Shown one piece after another: positions 48,045 to 58,439 of a stretch of DNA of 64,000 nt. The notes beneath the pieces are model-generated. The model made no database searches. It had not been told where the DNA came from and was given only the letters and a program-made list of their open reading frames with translations. The DNA lies in NCBI GenBank assembly GCA_016933055.1, contig JAFGBS010000002.1, forward strand, positions 124,001 through 188,000, in the 5' to 3' direction. The stretch's first letter is position 1. Each line of letters opens with the position of its first letter. This stretch comes from Promethearchaeota archaeon (GTDB lineage Archaea; Asgardarchaeota; Lokiarchaeia; Sigyniarchaeales; Promethearchaeaceae). The position numbers were made by a program, and so were the translations under genes.

Positions 48045-49322
48045 CTACTCAATTCTTTCATCCATATTTTTTCTTAATTTTTTAAGTGCTAAGAGAAATA
48101 GGGGTATAAGAGAAAGTTCTAAAGCAATAGATAATATAAAAGGTGCTTTGGGGCTGAAAATGTCCCATAACCATCCTCCAATCACCGGTCCAATCAACCA
48201 CCCACCTTGGTTCATGAGTTCTATCAGTCCGAATATGCGACCACGATGGCTAAGGCTAATTCTGCTAAAAAGATTCTGAGCGAGTAATTGCCCCGCTGTA
48301 GCCAATATGAAATCCATCAACAATAAGATCAAGAAGAGCCATGTTAAACTGGTAGTAATGATAATTCCAGTCACAATTGCTCCAATCAGACTCACTACGA
48401 CAAATCCTATTACACCTACTTTATCTGCAATTACTCCTAATTTTGGGGCGGCAATTAAACTAAAAATTCTAGAACTATAAAGCGCAATCATCACATAGAT
48501 AGTGCTCAGTTCCAAATTCTCATACATGTATACTTGTAAAAAAGGTTGTGTAGTATGTTCATTCATTGAAGAAAATAACACAGTCATAGAAAGAAAGATT
48601 AAACCTAGAATGATGATCCAATTCCGAGAGTTTGTGGATGGTGAAGATAGTGGTTTTTTTCCTATGGAACTATCAGCAAGAACGTCCTCTTCTTGATATT
48701 TTATGGTTTCATCGACTTTTCTCATAAATTGCCATCCCGCAAATACATTGATAAGAGCAAAAATGATCATGGGAGAATATTGAATCCATGGATTTTCCCC
48801 AAAGATGTAGAATCCTAATGCAAACAGTGCAAACGAGATAATAGCACCAGCAAGTGAACCGTACCCAATCATTCCGAACCTTTTACCATATGCTTCAGAC
48901 CTATAATATTTGGAAGATTTCTCTGCGACTAATGTATTAAAAGGGGGCCAGAAAAACCCAACGAGAAGCCCTTGGATGAAAATCCCTACTCCAAATGCAA
49001 TAACTGACTGGAAGATAATAGAGAAATAGAATATCGTATAGCTAACGGTTCGACCAAAGGAACCGATCATTACTAATATTTTCTTGGAGGCTTTATCTGT
49101 CAAATATCCGACCAGAGGAGTCACAATCAACCGTCCGAAGGGTTGCATTGCAATTAAAACCCCAATAATCGATGCACTGACTTTAAAATACTCGCTCGTT
49201 ACATAAGGAATTACAAAACCGAAGAACATAAACCCGAAGCTATTCCAGAATATAATACGGATCATTTGTGAGAAATCTTTGGTAGTGTGAGAATTAGGTC
49301 GAATTTGGGTCACTAAGATCAA
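48045..49322 (-). CDS. MFS transporter
   Basis: About 12 TMs; GYLTDKASKKILVMIGSFGRTVSY. Confidence 0.87.
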   Translation of the reverse strand: MILVTQIRPNSHTTKDFSQMIRIIFWNSFGFMFFGFVIPYVTSEYFKVSASIIGVLIAMQPFGRLIVTPLVGYLTDKASKKILVMIGSFGRTVSYTIFYFSIIFQSVIAFGVGIFIQGLLVGFFWPPFNTLVAEKSSKYYRSEAYGKRFGMIGYGSLAGAIISFALFALGFYIFGENPWIQYSPMIIFALINVFAGWQFMRKVDETIKYQEEDVLADSSIGKKPLSSPSTNSRNWIIILGLIFLSMTVLFSSMNEHTTQPFLQVYMYENLELSTIYVMIALYSSRIFSLIAAPKLGVIADKVGVIGFVVVSLIGAIVTGIIITTSLTWLFLILLLMDFILATAGQLLAQNLFSRISLSHRGRIFGLIELMNQGGWLIGPVIGGWLWDIFSPKAPFILSIALELSLIPLFLLALKKLRKNMDERIE

Positions 49323-49437
49323 ATTAGTCTTTGGTGGAATACTAATAACATTTCGCCCTTAGATGGGTAGAAATTTGACCAGAGAGATATTGCATTATTG
49401 TTGATAGATTCAAATACCTTCCAAGGTTATTAGAGTC

Positions 49438-50074
49438 ATGTCTTTGGGAATCTCTTCTGTAGCGGAATTTAACACTGTTATCACCATGCTTGGATTTCTG
49501 TGTGCTTCTGTTCAAGCGGCTACAGGTACTTACGCAGCTTATTATAAGGGTAAAATCTCTCTTTTGCGCACAAATGATGCCTTAAATCGGTCATCGTGCT
49601 TTTGGTGGATTTGCAACCGTACTATACTTCATCGGTTTGTTTCAAGGCCTTACAGGATTTATTGGGGGTCTTCTGCAAATGGAGGGGTCCCCTCCATTCG
49701 AACCAGATAGGGTGTCATTCAATTTGCACGTCTGGATTAGTTTTCCAATTATGGTGATAATAATATGGAAGACAGTTATTTCGTACTTTGCTAAAAAAAA
49801 GGTGTTTAAACAAGGTAAAATCGTCGGGATGGTAACATTTATTGCATGGCTCATAACATGGATCACTTCATGTATTGCATTTTATGTGAATGTAGAAGGA
49901 AATCCGTGGGCGATTCCGGGATTGACCCACGAGCCACCAGGTATTCTGCTACCTGCAACTTATTGGGGTCTAATTATACAAATTTTAATCCCATTTATCA
50001 TTGCAATATTAGTCACTCGACCAATATTATGGAAAGCACAAAAAATTGAACTGGAAAAACAGAAAAAAGGTTAA
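49438..50074 (+). pseudogene. Multi-pass membrane protein split by a +1 frameshift near 49586-49592
   Basis: N-part MSLGISSVAEFNTVITMLGFLCASVQAATGTYAAYYKGKISLLRTNDALNR (frame of 49438) continues as HRAFGGFATVLYFIGLFQGLTGFIGG... in the frame of 49637; stop TAA (49583-49585) lies just upstream in the second frame. Confidence 0.7.
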
Positions 50075-50107
50075 ATAGGAAATTTTGATGGACCATCGAG
50101 GGTAAGA

Positions 50108-50521
50108 ATGATATTTCAAGGAACCATACAAAAGGGCTTCGGGACGGGAGCCTTTTATGTACAACTACCACATTATTTTCAAGGTTTCACTGATCTTTTG
50201 GGAGCGCCTCCCTATCCTGGTACATTAAACGTTCTATTTTCAGAAAAAGATAATGAAGAATTGAATCGAATTTTGAGCTTTATCTCACCATCAGTGATTT
50301 CTGGAAAACAAGATGCTAATCTGGGGGACTGGTGTATTGAATGTTATCCGTGTGAAATTTGGAAAAAAAATCCAAAGAAAAGCGTTAGAGGGCTGATCCT
50401 GCGATTTAGTCGTCCAGATCATGAAGAAGAGGTAATAGAATTGGTATCTGCCCACTTTTTACGGGAGAAATTTACTTTAGAGGATGGGGATTTAATAAAA
50501 TTCCTACCGATAAGGGTATAA
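50108..50521 (+). CDS. ribK: Archaeal CTP-dependent riboflavin kinase (DUF120)
   Basis: GTIQKGFGTGAFYVQLPHYFQGFTDLLGAPPYPGTLNVLF. Confidence 0.9.
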   Translation: MIFQGTIQKGFGTGAFYVQLPHYFQGFTDLLGAPPYPGTLNVLFSEKDNEELNRILSFISPSVISGKQDANLGDWCIECYPCEIWKKNPKKSVRGLILRFSRPDHEEEVIELVSAHFLREKFTLEDGDLIKFLPIRV

Positions 50522-50542
50522 TCTGCGGGTATTTTATAGGAG

Positions 50543-51085
50543 ATGATGATTAAGATGGTTTTTCAGAACGCGTCCCTCTCCGATATCGATGAAATTTGCC
50601 AGATCAATCACCGACTTCTCCGAATGAATGTTTCTGATAAAAATAGAGGATTTTTATTAGGAGAACGCTCTAAGTCCGAAATAATGAATTCTCTTGGCAA
50701 CTATTACGTCATTAAAGAAGAAAATCAAGTTCTTGGATATCTGGAAATCGATTTTAAGATAGAAAGGAAGAATTTTAGAACTGGAATATGGGAAAATGTC
50801 CAAATCCAAGATAAGATCCTAGAAAAGATGCGTCAAAAGAAATATATTTATTTGGTTCAAATTGCGGTAAAAAAACAAAGAATGGGTATTGGTCGACAAT
50901 TAATTCATGGAATTTTAAAAAAATTCGAAGGATTTCTCATGATTTCATTCGTGGTAAGTAAACCCTATTACAACGAAGCTTCTTGTGAATTTTTTGAAAA
51001 GCTTGGATTCATTAGAGGGGGATGTTTTTCACTGCAGTCAAAATTTGGAATATTGGGTTATGAACGATTCTGTTACGTAAAATAA
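50543..51085 (+). CDS. GNAT acetyltransferase
   Basis: YLVQIAVKKQRMGIGRQLIHGIL; YNEASCEFFEKLGFI. Confidence 0.85.
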   Translation: MMIKMVFQNASLSDIDEICQINHRLLRMNVSDKNRGFLLGERSKSEIMNSLGNYYVIKEENQVLGYLEIDFKIERKNFRTGIWENVQIQDKILEKMRQKKYIYLVQIAVKKQRMGIGRQLIHGILKKFEGFLMISFVVSKPYYNEASCEFFEKLGFIRGGCFSLQSKFGILGYERFCYVK

Positions 51086-51218
51086 ATCTTTCTCTTCACC
51101 TTGATCAACTTTTTTAGACTAATTTATTCCATACTTGGAATGTTCTCCTCATATTTAAAAGCGATTTAAAGAATTACTGTTCGGAATATTTTTATAGAAC
51201 TTTCAACCGACAATTTTT

Positions 51219-52655
51219 ATGAAAAGAATTACAAGTATGGATTTTTGGAGAGGCATTTGTATAATTATCGCTACTATGTTCCACTTCTTGTTTGTATCAT
51301 GGGAGAAATTCAAAAATAATGGTGCAGAAATTTTAGCTGGAGATAATTACGTATTAATTGCTCTAGCAGTTGTAATGTTCGTATTTATCCACTGGAGAGG
51401 ATTATTTCTTCTAATTTCAGCAGTAGTGAATTTTTACCAATTGGAAACCGCTGCAAAGAAGTATGATTCCAATATGGGGGTAATTTTTGCTAAACAAATT
51501 ATCACGGGGATTGTTTTGATAATCATTGGGAAAATATGGGCTTTTGCCTTTCCCTATTGGGGATTTATTGAATTGTGGTCTAGGGATCCAAGTTCCACGT
51601 TTTGGGGGGGGACCATCACTCTGGCGTTTTATTTAAAAGACCACTGGGCTTTTGTGTTCATCATCGAAGCGATTGATTCCATCGGTCTAATGATGATTAT
51701 TACATCATTTTTCTTTGTCTTGTTTCATTACTTCCGTGGAAAATATGCATGGTTGGTTAAAGTTGTATTCTTAAATGTAATAGGTTACACGATTATTTTT
51801 GTTAGTCCCCTGATTATCCAATGGGCTAGCAATATTCATTACGGAGATAGTTTAATTGATACTTTTCGGCACATCAATGGAGTTCGAATTGAGGGAGGGG
51901 GATTCGGATTTTGGGAATTATTACGACATACGGTAATCATATGGATTGGAGGGAGGGAAGCTCCTCTATTTCCGATGCTCGGATCATATTTTGTGGGGGC
52001 TTCTTTTGGATATATTATCACTCAAGAAAACCCGAAACGAACTCAATTACGGTGGATGCTTATCCCTAGTGCAATCGCTGTAATAGTAGGGGTTGTCGAC
52101 TTGTTTTTCTTTTATGAGTATGCAGGATTGACAGGAATTGATGCTATGTTTGCGAATATTGGATTCCATGTTCACCCGCGCTGGTTTGCAATGATATCGA
52201 TAGGATTACAAGCACCAATCATTCTCGCTTCTCTTGCGATTATTGAATTTAATCCAAAGTTGAATCAGGAAAGGTGGTTGAAATATACTCGGTGGATACG
52301 CAGATTTGGAGTATTTACCCTAACACTGTATTTTCTCGGAGTGTTCGATTTTCTAGTCCGCTGGGTAATACGAAAAATTGTGCATGCAATAAATCCCTCC
52401 TCTACAGTAGATTTCATTACCCGTTATGGACTGGCAGATGGGTGGACTTTTGCCATCTTAGGAATTCTGATGGGATTATGGGCTATTGGTATATTTGTCT
52501 GGGATAAAGTGGGTAAGGGATACTTATCCGTGGATTTTTTTGTAAATTTACTGCGTATTCCTAAAAAAGGACGAAAAAGAGATTGGAAAGATCCAATGAA
52601 TCTACAAGGTATATTATACGATGTGCAGATGGTTACTTTTTGGAAAAAACCTTGA
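51219..52655 (+). CDS. Multi-pass membrane protein (DUF1624/acyltransferase-like)
   Basis: KRITSMDFWRGICIIIATMFHF N-term; about 9-10 TMs. Confidence 0.65.
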   Translation: MKRITSMDFWRGICIIIATMFHFLFVSWEKFKNNGAEILAGDNYVLIALAVVMFVFIHWRGLFLLISAVVNFYQLETAAKKYDSNMGVIFAKQIITGIVLIIIGKIWAFAFPYWGFIELWSRDPSSTFWGGTITLAFYLKDHWAFVFIIEAIDSIGLMMIITSFFFVLFHYFRGKYAWLVKVVFLNVIGYTIIFVSPLIIQWASNIHYGDSLIDTFRHINGVRIEGGGFGFWELLRHTVIIWIGGREAPLFPMLGSYFVGASFGYIITQENPKRTQLRWMLIPSAIAVIVGVVDLFFFYEYAGLTGIDAMFANIGFHVHPRWFAMISIGLQAPIILASLAIIEFNPKLNQERWLKYTRWIRRFGVFTLTLYFLGVFDFLVRWVIRKIVHAINPSSTVDFITRYGLADGWTFAILGILMGLWAIGIFVWDKVGKGYLSVDFFVNLLRIPKKGRKRDWKDPMNLQGILYDVQMVTFWKKP

Positions 52656-52722
52656 GATCAATTGCATAAGATCCCAATAAGAGATATTAGGACCTTTGCA
52701 ATACTTACATTATAATGGGGGT

Positions 52723-53247
52723 GTGAACACAATAACCAGCAGTTATAAAGTTAAAGTGTTGTTATGTGGTCCTGCGGGATCGGGGAAGGAAAAACTCATA
52801 AATCGTTTTGTAAAGTCAAGGTTTCAAACTGATTACAAACTCACGGTTGGTGTTGACATTCTGACGAAAGATGTGGAATTACCAAATGATCAAATTTGTA
52901 CTCTTAGCATATGGGATATTGGTAATCAGGAACGATTCTCATTTGTACGATCCACCTTCTATAAGGGTGCTGCTGGGGCAATATTAGTGTTTGATTCAAG
53001 CTGTGCTAAAACATACGATGAAATCAAACAATGGAGAGCAGAGGTGAAAAAGTTTGCGGGAGATATTCCATTCGTACTAGTTGGAAATCACTTGGAACGA
53101 TTACCAGACGAAGGAGGGGGAATAGATCGTAATAAATGCAAGGAGTATGCAGAAAATCAAGGATCTATCTATATTGAAACTTCCGAGATTGATAGTTTCA
53201 ATATTGATGAAGTTTTTACTGCACTAGCAAAGCGAATCGTGGGGTAA
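52723..53247 (+). CDS. Rab-like small GTPase homologue with degenerate nucleotide-binding motifs
   Basis: GPAGSGKEKLI (G1), LTVGVDI, WDIGNQERFSFVRSTFYKGAAGAILVFD (G3 region), VGNHLER (G4 position), IETSEID (G5 position). GTG at 52723 seems likelier than the TTG at 52696. Confidence 0.85.
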   Translation: MNTITSSYKVKVLLCGPAGSGKEKLINRFVKSRFQTDYKLTVGVDILTKDVELPNDQICTLSIWDIGNQERFSFVRSTFYKGAAGAILVFDSSCAKTYDEIKQWRAEVKKFAGDIPFVLVGNHLERLPDEGGGIDRNKCKEYAENQGSIYIETSEIDSFNIDEVFTALAKRIVG

Positions 53248-53352
53248 ATATATAGATCAAATCTACAGATAAAAAGAAGAAACTGGCTTATTTTAGATCA
53301 GGTTGATATACATCCAGAAGTTTCTGAACCTATTTATGACTCAAATTATCTA

Positions 53353-53967
53353 TTACCTGAAGTTTTTTTCTTCTTTTTCCTCGATTCGATTAATATAATC
53401 AATTATCTTCTGGAAAGTTCCTCTCTTTTTTGGATTTTTATTAATCGACTCAATAATTACCTTCTTAAAAAATCCATAGAATTTATCGGGAAAATCTGGG
53501 TATTCCTCTAATAATTCGTTGATGTTTAACTCTTCTTCATCAAACAGATGAATTTGTTTTTTATCGGGGTACCCCGGAACATCCACTTCATCTCGCTTGA
53601 ATTTAACAATATTTCTTTCTCGGGTTAGATAAATATCGACCCCAAAATAGCGTACAATATGATCTTTAGGAACATTGTCCATGTCATTAAACCGAAATTC
53701 TGCTTTAGTTTCCAGTTCTTCTGGAGTATATGGTTGTTTTTGTTGATAAATCAGAATTCCTGGTTCCTCATAATAATCTGTAATGAGTTGAATATTACCC
53801 CTTGAATTAATTTCATATGACAAATCCGTCACGATTTTTCCATCTAGAAATCGAATAATGTTAGAGATATGATCAATTGTTTCCTCAATTTGCTCCAAAG
53901 TTGTTTCTTCATATTCCTCAAGTTCTTCTTCCGTCTCTTCTAGTAATTTATTAAATTCCTCATTCAT
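53353..53967 (-). CDS. Hypothetical acidic protein
   Basis: 204 aa; purine-rich (ggagaga) sequence upstream of the ATG on the minus strand; no family recognised. Confidence 0.55.
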   Translation of the reverse strand: MNEEFNKLLEETEEELEEYEETTLEQIEETIDHISNIIRFLDGKIVTDLSYEINSRGNIQLITDYYEEPGILIYQQKQPYTPEELETKAEFRFNDMDNVPKDHIVRYFGVDIYLTRERNIVKFKRDEVDVPGYPDKKQIHLFDEEELNINELLEEYPDFPDKFYGFFKKVIIESINKNPKKRGTFQKIIDYINRIEEKEEKNFR

Positions 53968-54142
53968 TTTAGTTTCTCTCCTTAGGGTTATGACGTGGTG
54001 TCGAGACCCATACTTACATAATGTCTATACCCTTTTTTAAATGTATGTGTTAATTTCCAAATTTTACTTCAATACGATTTTGGGTGAGCTGACATAACCT
54101 TTAATGATATGAAATCCCTAAAAATGAGTATCCAAGTACAAA

Positions 54143-55216
54143 ATGATCAATATGGAAGAAACACAACCTAATATCCAGTACACAATCCATCCTCCCCAAC
54201 TTGTTGCTTTTTTAAGAAAAAGTCTTAAAAAACGCGCTGAAGTGCTCATAGAACTTCAAAAATTATCGGATGCCATTCCTAAGGATTATGTTCGCGGGAG
54301 TCCATTTTGTATTTTCTATTTTGTGACCAATATAGGAGATGGGTTTGATGTAGAAATAGGAATACCTATTATGGAACAATTCCCCTCAGAATTCGTGAAG
54401 TTCCGAATCCTTCCAAAATTAGAAACGTTCTCTATTAGGCATAAGGGAAATTTGGAATCAATTGGTCAAACATATGAAACGGTTTTCACATATGCATATC
54501 AATTCGGTTTTCCTTCCCAAGAGTTTTCTCGAGAAATCTACTTAGATATCGAAGAAGAAGAAAAAGTTGAAATAGAAGTACAGTTCATCATCCATTCTTG
54601 GAATTCATTGCTTGCAAACCACATGGTTCGAGTTCTGGGTGAAAAAATGCAAGGAAAAATTATGAGAGGGTATCAAAGATTCGAAATTGAAACACCATTG
54701 CAGGAGAAATTTGAGTGGTTAGTAAGAATGTTGGAGAAACTTGAGGAAGTGACAAATGAATCCCAACGGTTTGAAATTCTTTCTGGTTGTGCACATTTCT
54801 TTCCAAAAGAGTTAATTACGGAATTTAAAACAGTATTCGATAATGCACGTAATAGTAGTACCAACTTAATCGATGCAGTGGATAAGACTCTGGAATATAT
54901 GAAAATTAATCCAGGAGGAGGATCAGTTCCGATTCGCAAAGGCACCAGGTTGTACACCACAAAAAATCCACGAGATCCGAAAGCTTTTCAAGATGCAAAA
55001 ACTCGTATAGAGCGAATGAAAGCATATTGCTATTGTCCAATTATTCGAAATAATTTGGATCAAAAAATACCTCCTTTTTTTTGTAATTGTGGAGCAGGAT
55101 GGCCAAAACAAATATGGGAGGGAATATTTGATCACCCTCTGCGAATTGAGGTGATAAAAAGTCTCACTAAAGGAGATGACGAGTGTGAGTTTTGCATTTA
55201 TCTCCCTGATGAATGA
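54143..55216 (+). CDS. GyrI/AraC-effector-binding-like domain fused to a Cys-rich C-terminal domain
   Basis: N-terminal GFDVEIGIPIMEQFPSEFVKFRILPKLETFSIRHKGNLESIGQTYETVFTYA; C-terminal CYCPIIRNN...FCNCGAGWPKQIWEGIF. Confidence 0.65.
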   Translation: MINMEETQPNIQYTIHPPQLVAFLRKSLKKRAEVLIELQKLSDAIPKDYVRGSPFCIFYFVTNIGDGFDVEIGIPIMEQFPSEFVKFRILPKLETFSIRHKGNLESIGQTYETVFTYAYQFGFPSQEFSREIYLDIEEEEKVEIEVQFIIHSWNSLLANHMVRVLGEKMQGKIMRGYQRFEIETPLQEKFEWLVRMLEKLEEVTNESQRFEILSGCAHFFPKELITEFKTVFDNARNSSTNLIDAVDKTLEYMKINPGGGSVPIRKGTRLYTTKNPRDPKAFQDAKTRIERMKAYCYCPIIRNNLDQKIPPFFCNCGAGWPKQIWEGIFDHPLRIEVIKSLTKGDDECEFCIYLPDE

Positions 55217-55230
55217 GCTTATTACCAATC

Positions 55231-56799
55231 TTATTCCGAATATCGAATATATTCATATATGAAGTCATTATGACGATATCCATGAAGTAAATGGGAATGA
55301 CTCCGTCTTCCGATTCGAATAAATCCCGCTTTTTCCAAGATTTTCCATGATGCAGTATTTTCTTCAGTAGCAGTCGCCTCTAAACGATAAAATTGGAATT
55401 TTTGCACTGCTATAGAAACCAATGCTTGAACAATCTCAGCTCCAAATCCTTTTCCAGCATATTTTGAATTTCCGATAAGATAAGATATTTCTGCTGTCTG
55501 ATTCCATAAAGTAGTATCATATATTGCCCCATAACCGATAGGAATGTGCGCGGATCGTTCATAGATCATCAATGCAATGCCGGAGATCGCTGAATTAGCG
55601 GGGTGCAACAAAAAATCTTTCACAAGCTGGTCTTTTGAAGTATACCCTTCGGGTTCCACCATATATTGGTTAATATGTGGATTATTGAACCAAGTATACA
55701 TAAGGTCTAAATGAGAATAGGTAATTGGGTAGAAGTCCAATCGAGAAGATTGAAAAAATGGAGAATTCGACTCTTTGTTATCCTTTTGATTCAATAGTTC
55801 CATATTGTACCGCTTTAGAGCTGAATTTAGAATCTTATGGATAAGATCCACGTAGGTCCATCCCATAGTTTTTGCAGACCTTACATATCCACTATCTATA
55901 TTGATACCAGGATTAGGATTTACCTCTAAGACATAGATCTCAGAACCACTTAATCGAAAATCCACTCGTGCGTAATCCCGACAACCTGTTATTTCATAGG
56001 CTTTTTTTGCGATATTGTTTATTTGTTCCGAAATTTTCGGTTCCAGATCTGCAGGGCACTTTCCATTTGTATGGGTAAACTTAAACGAATCCTCAATCCA
56101 TTTACTTTCATAGTCCACTATATGCGGAATAGACGAATCAAAATCAAAAAGAATTTCTGAAGCAGGGAGAGCTACAATATCAGAACCATTACCATAAAGA
56201 GCGATATTAATTTCTCTTCCATCAATATATTCTTCCACCAACGCAGGTTGTTTATATTGCTCTAAAATACGCAGAATTTGTCGATTTAACTGTGAGGAAT
56301 TATATACCACCGATTCCTCTGTTATACCAATACTTGCGTCTTCATGAAGAGGCTTAACGATTAATGGAAAAGATAATTCATCAACCAAGGATTCTGCTAT
56401 TGTATTAAATACTTGGAATCGAGGTGTTGGAATCCCATTTACCATCAAGAATTGTTTGGTACGGGCTTTATCAAGGCATAATCCAAGTGTGATATGGTCT
56501 GATCCCGTATAAGGAATGTGAAATAAGTCCAGAATCGCCGGAACTAAAGATTCAGCAGCCACATTCCCGCCAATTCCCTCACATAAGTTAAATATAACAT
56601 CAAAACGTGCTTCTGCAATATCAGAAAGAGTATCAGGGCTAATTCTTACTGGAATAACTTCGTGATGTGAGGAAAGTGCCGTATAAATATGATCTACTGT
56701 AGATACAATTTCATTATCCGCAATTTTATCTAGCTCAATTCCTCGCTCCAGTGTATCCACAAAATTATATATAAGTCCAATCTTCATCCAATATATCAC
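55231..56799 (-). CDS. D-Ala-D-Ala ligase-like ATP-grasp fused to C-terminal GNAT (RimJ/RimL-type) domain
   Basis: FNLCEGIGGN..IPYTGSDHITLGLCLDKARTKQFL, FPLIVKPLHEDASIGI, YVLEVNPNPGINIDSGYV; C-term KYAGKGFGAEIVQALV..ENTASWKILEKAGFIRIG. Confidence 0.88.
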   Translation of the reverse strand: MIYWMKIGLIYNFVDTLERGIELDKIADNEIVSTVDHIYTALSSHHEVIPVRISPDTLSDIAEARFDVIFNLCEGIGGNVAAESLVPAILDLFHIPYTGSDHITLGLCLDKARTKQFLMVNGIPTPRFQVFNTIAESLVDELSFPLIVKPLHEDASIGITEESVVYNSSQLNRQILRILEQYKQPALVEEYIDGREINIALYGNGSDIVALPASEILFDFDSSIPHIVDYESKWIEDSFKFTHTNGKCPADLEPKISEQINNIAKKAYEITGCRDYARVDFRLSGSEIYVLEVNPNPGINIDSGYVRSAKTMGWTYVDLIHKILNSALKRYNMELLNQKDNKESNSPFFQSSRLDFYPITYSHLDLMYTWFNNPHINQYMVEPEGYTSKDQLVKDFLLHPANSAISGIALMIYERSAHIPIGYGAIYDTTLWNQTAEISYLIGNSKYAGKGFGAEIVQALVSIAVQKFQFYRLEATATEENTASWKILEKAGFIRIGRRSHSHLLHGYRHNDFIYEYIRYSE

Positions 56800-56831
56800 C
56801 TGTATTTACCCAGAAATTTTAGAGAATCATC

Positions 56832-57965
56832 TTATTGCACCAGATTATAGCGTTTCAAGGCAGAATATAAGATCATTTTGATCATCTGTGAATACGACAA
56901 TCCAGCAACTTCACAGGCGTATGGAAAACGGGAATGGAACTCAGGATTAGGGTTTAATCCGGGCAAAGCATTGATTTCTAGTACATTTGGCACTCCTCGC
57001 TTACTAAGGCGGATATCCATTCGACACAAGTCTACACAATCCAATGCTTTATATGTCTTCAAAGCAATTCGCTCGATTTCTTGTCGTAATTTTTCAGAAA
57101 TGTTTGCAGGACAGGTTAATGGTGTGGCTCCTTGACCAGGGACATCATAGGTCCATTTAGATTCATAGGAATCGATTTTCGCATATCCAGGTGGAAGATG
57201 GTTAAAATTTACCTCAATAATCGGAAGAACTAGGGGAGGATCATTCCCCAAGATGCCTACGGTAAATTCCTTTCCCGGAAGAAATTCTTCCACTAGAACA
57301 GGAGCCCCAAATTCTTGGAATACCCAGTGTGTTTGTGCTCGTAATTCATCCAGAGAATGCACAACAGATCTATTGGTGATGCCAGCACTGGAACCTTGCG
57401 CGTCTGGTTTGATAATAAGTGGAAATTTCATCAAGGGTCCTAATAAGTCACTTGGGGCTCGAAACACTTGATATCGGGGAGTAGGAATATGATAAAATCC
57501 TAAAATCTCCTTAGTTCGACTTTTACTCAACGTAAGCGCTTGGGTTAATACACCCGATCCCGTATAGGGAATGCCCAGCATCTCTAATATAGCTGGTATG
57601 TGGGATTCTCGAGACTCCCCACGAATACCTTCTGCAATATTAAAAACAAAATCCACGGAACGTGTTTTTAATGCCTCAATAAAATCGCAATTTACCGGTA
57701 GTAATTCCACTTCGAATCCCCACGAATTTAATGCACTTTGAATGGCTTCAATGGTTTCCGCCTCATCATATTCCAATGCGACACTATTACTTAATGGAGT
57801 AGATACATCAGGACGGGCATTATATGCAAATCCGATGCAGTTGATGCCAAGTGGCTTCTGAAAAACAGACTCGGTTTTACTTGTAAAAATTGAGGTAGAA
57901 TGCGGTACGTGCACAGTTTTGGAATAGGTTGTGCGCGATGGGGATTGTAATGCATCAAAAGACAT
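56832..57965 (-). CDS. D-Ala-D-Ala ligase-like ATP-grasp protein
   Basis: FNIAEGIRGESRESHIPAILEMLGIPYTGSGVLTQALTLSKSRTKEIL, FPLIIKPDAQGSSAGI, NVLEINALPGLNPNPEFHS. Confidence 0.88.
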   Translation of the reverse strand: MSFDALQSPSRTTYSKTVHVPHSTSIFTSKTESVFQKPLGINCIGFAYNARPDVSTPLSNSVALEYDEAETIEAIQSALNSWGFEVELLPVNCDFIEALKTRSVDFVFNIAEGIRGESRESHIPAILEMLGIPYTGSGVLTQALTLSKSRTKEILGFYHIPTPRYQVFRAPSDLLGPLMKFPLIIKPDAQGSSAGITNRSVVHSLDELRAQTHWVFQEFGAPVLVEEFLPGKEFTVGILGNDPPLVLPIIEVNFNHLPPGYAKIDSYESKWTYDVPGQGATPLTCPANISEKLRQEIERIALKTYKALDCVDLCRMDIRLSKRGVPNVLEINALPGLNPNPEFHSRFPYACEVAGLSYSQMIKMILYSALKRYNLVQ

Positions 57966-58439
57966 CGTGTCTTAACAATCCCTCTTCAGGTAATACGGTA
58001 CCTGACTTTGTATATGGTTATTAGGAGGTTTCATCCTATTATAGTCCTCTAGAGTACAAGGGGAGACTTTGCTTAAATACGTTTCTCATCCCCTTACTGT
58101 GCCAAAACCTAAAGTGGGTTAATTTCCCCAAAGGGAATAAAGAGTGCATTTTGTTTCTAAACAGAACTAAAATCCCAAATATGTTTTCTATGAGTGACTA
58201 CTGAAAATATGAGAATCAATCTATCACTAAATCGTAGGTATTGCATTTAATTTCCATATGGATTGGATAAAAGAATTGATTATTTTTTTCTCTTGTATGT
58301 AGAGCTTGTATAGAGGCATTTCTTATAGATTTTTGTTCAACTCTGTATTTGGGAGATAATTAGTGAAGATTTTAGAAGACTAAAATATTTCTCTCTAATA
58401 ACCATTGGATTCATTTATTGTATTGGGATATGGAAAAGA

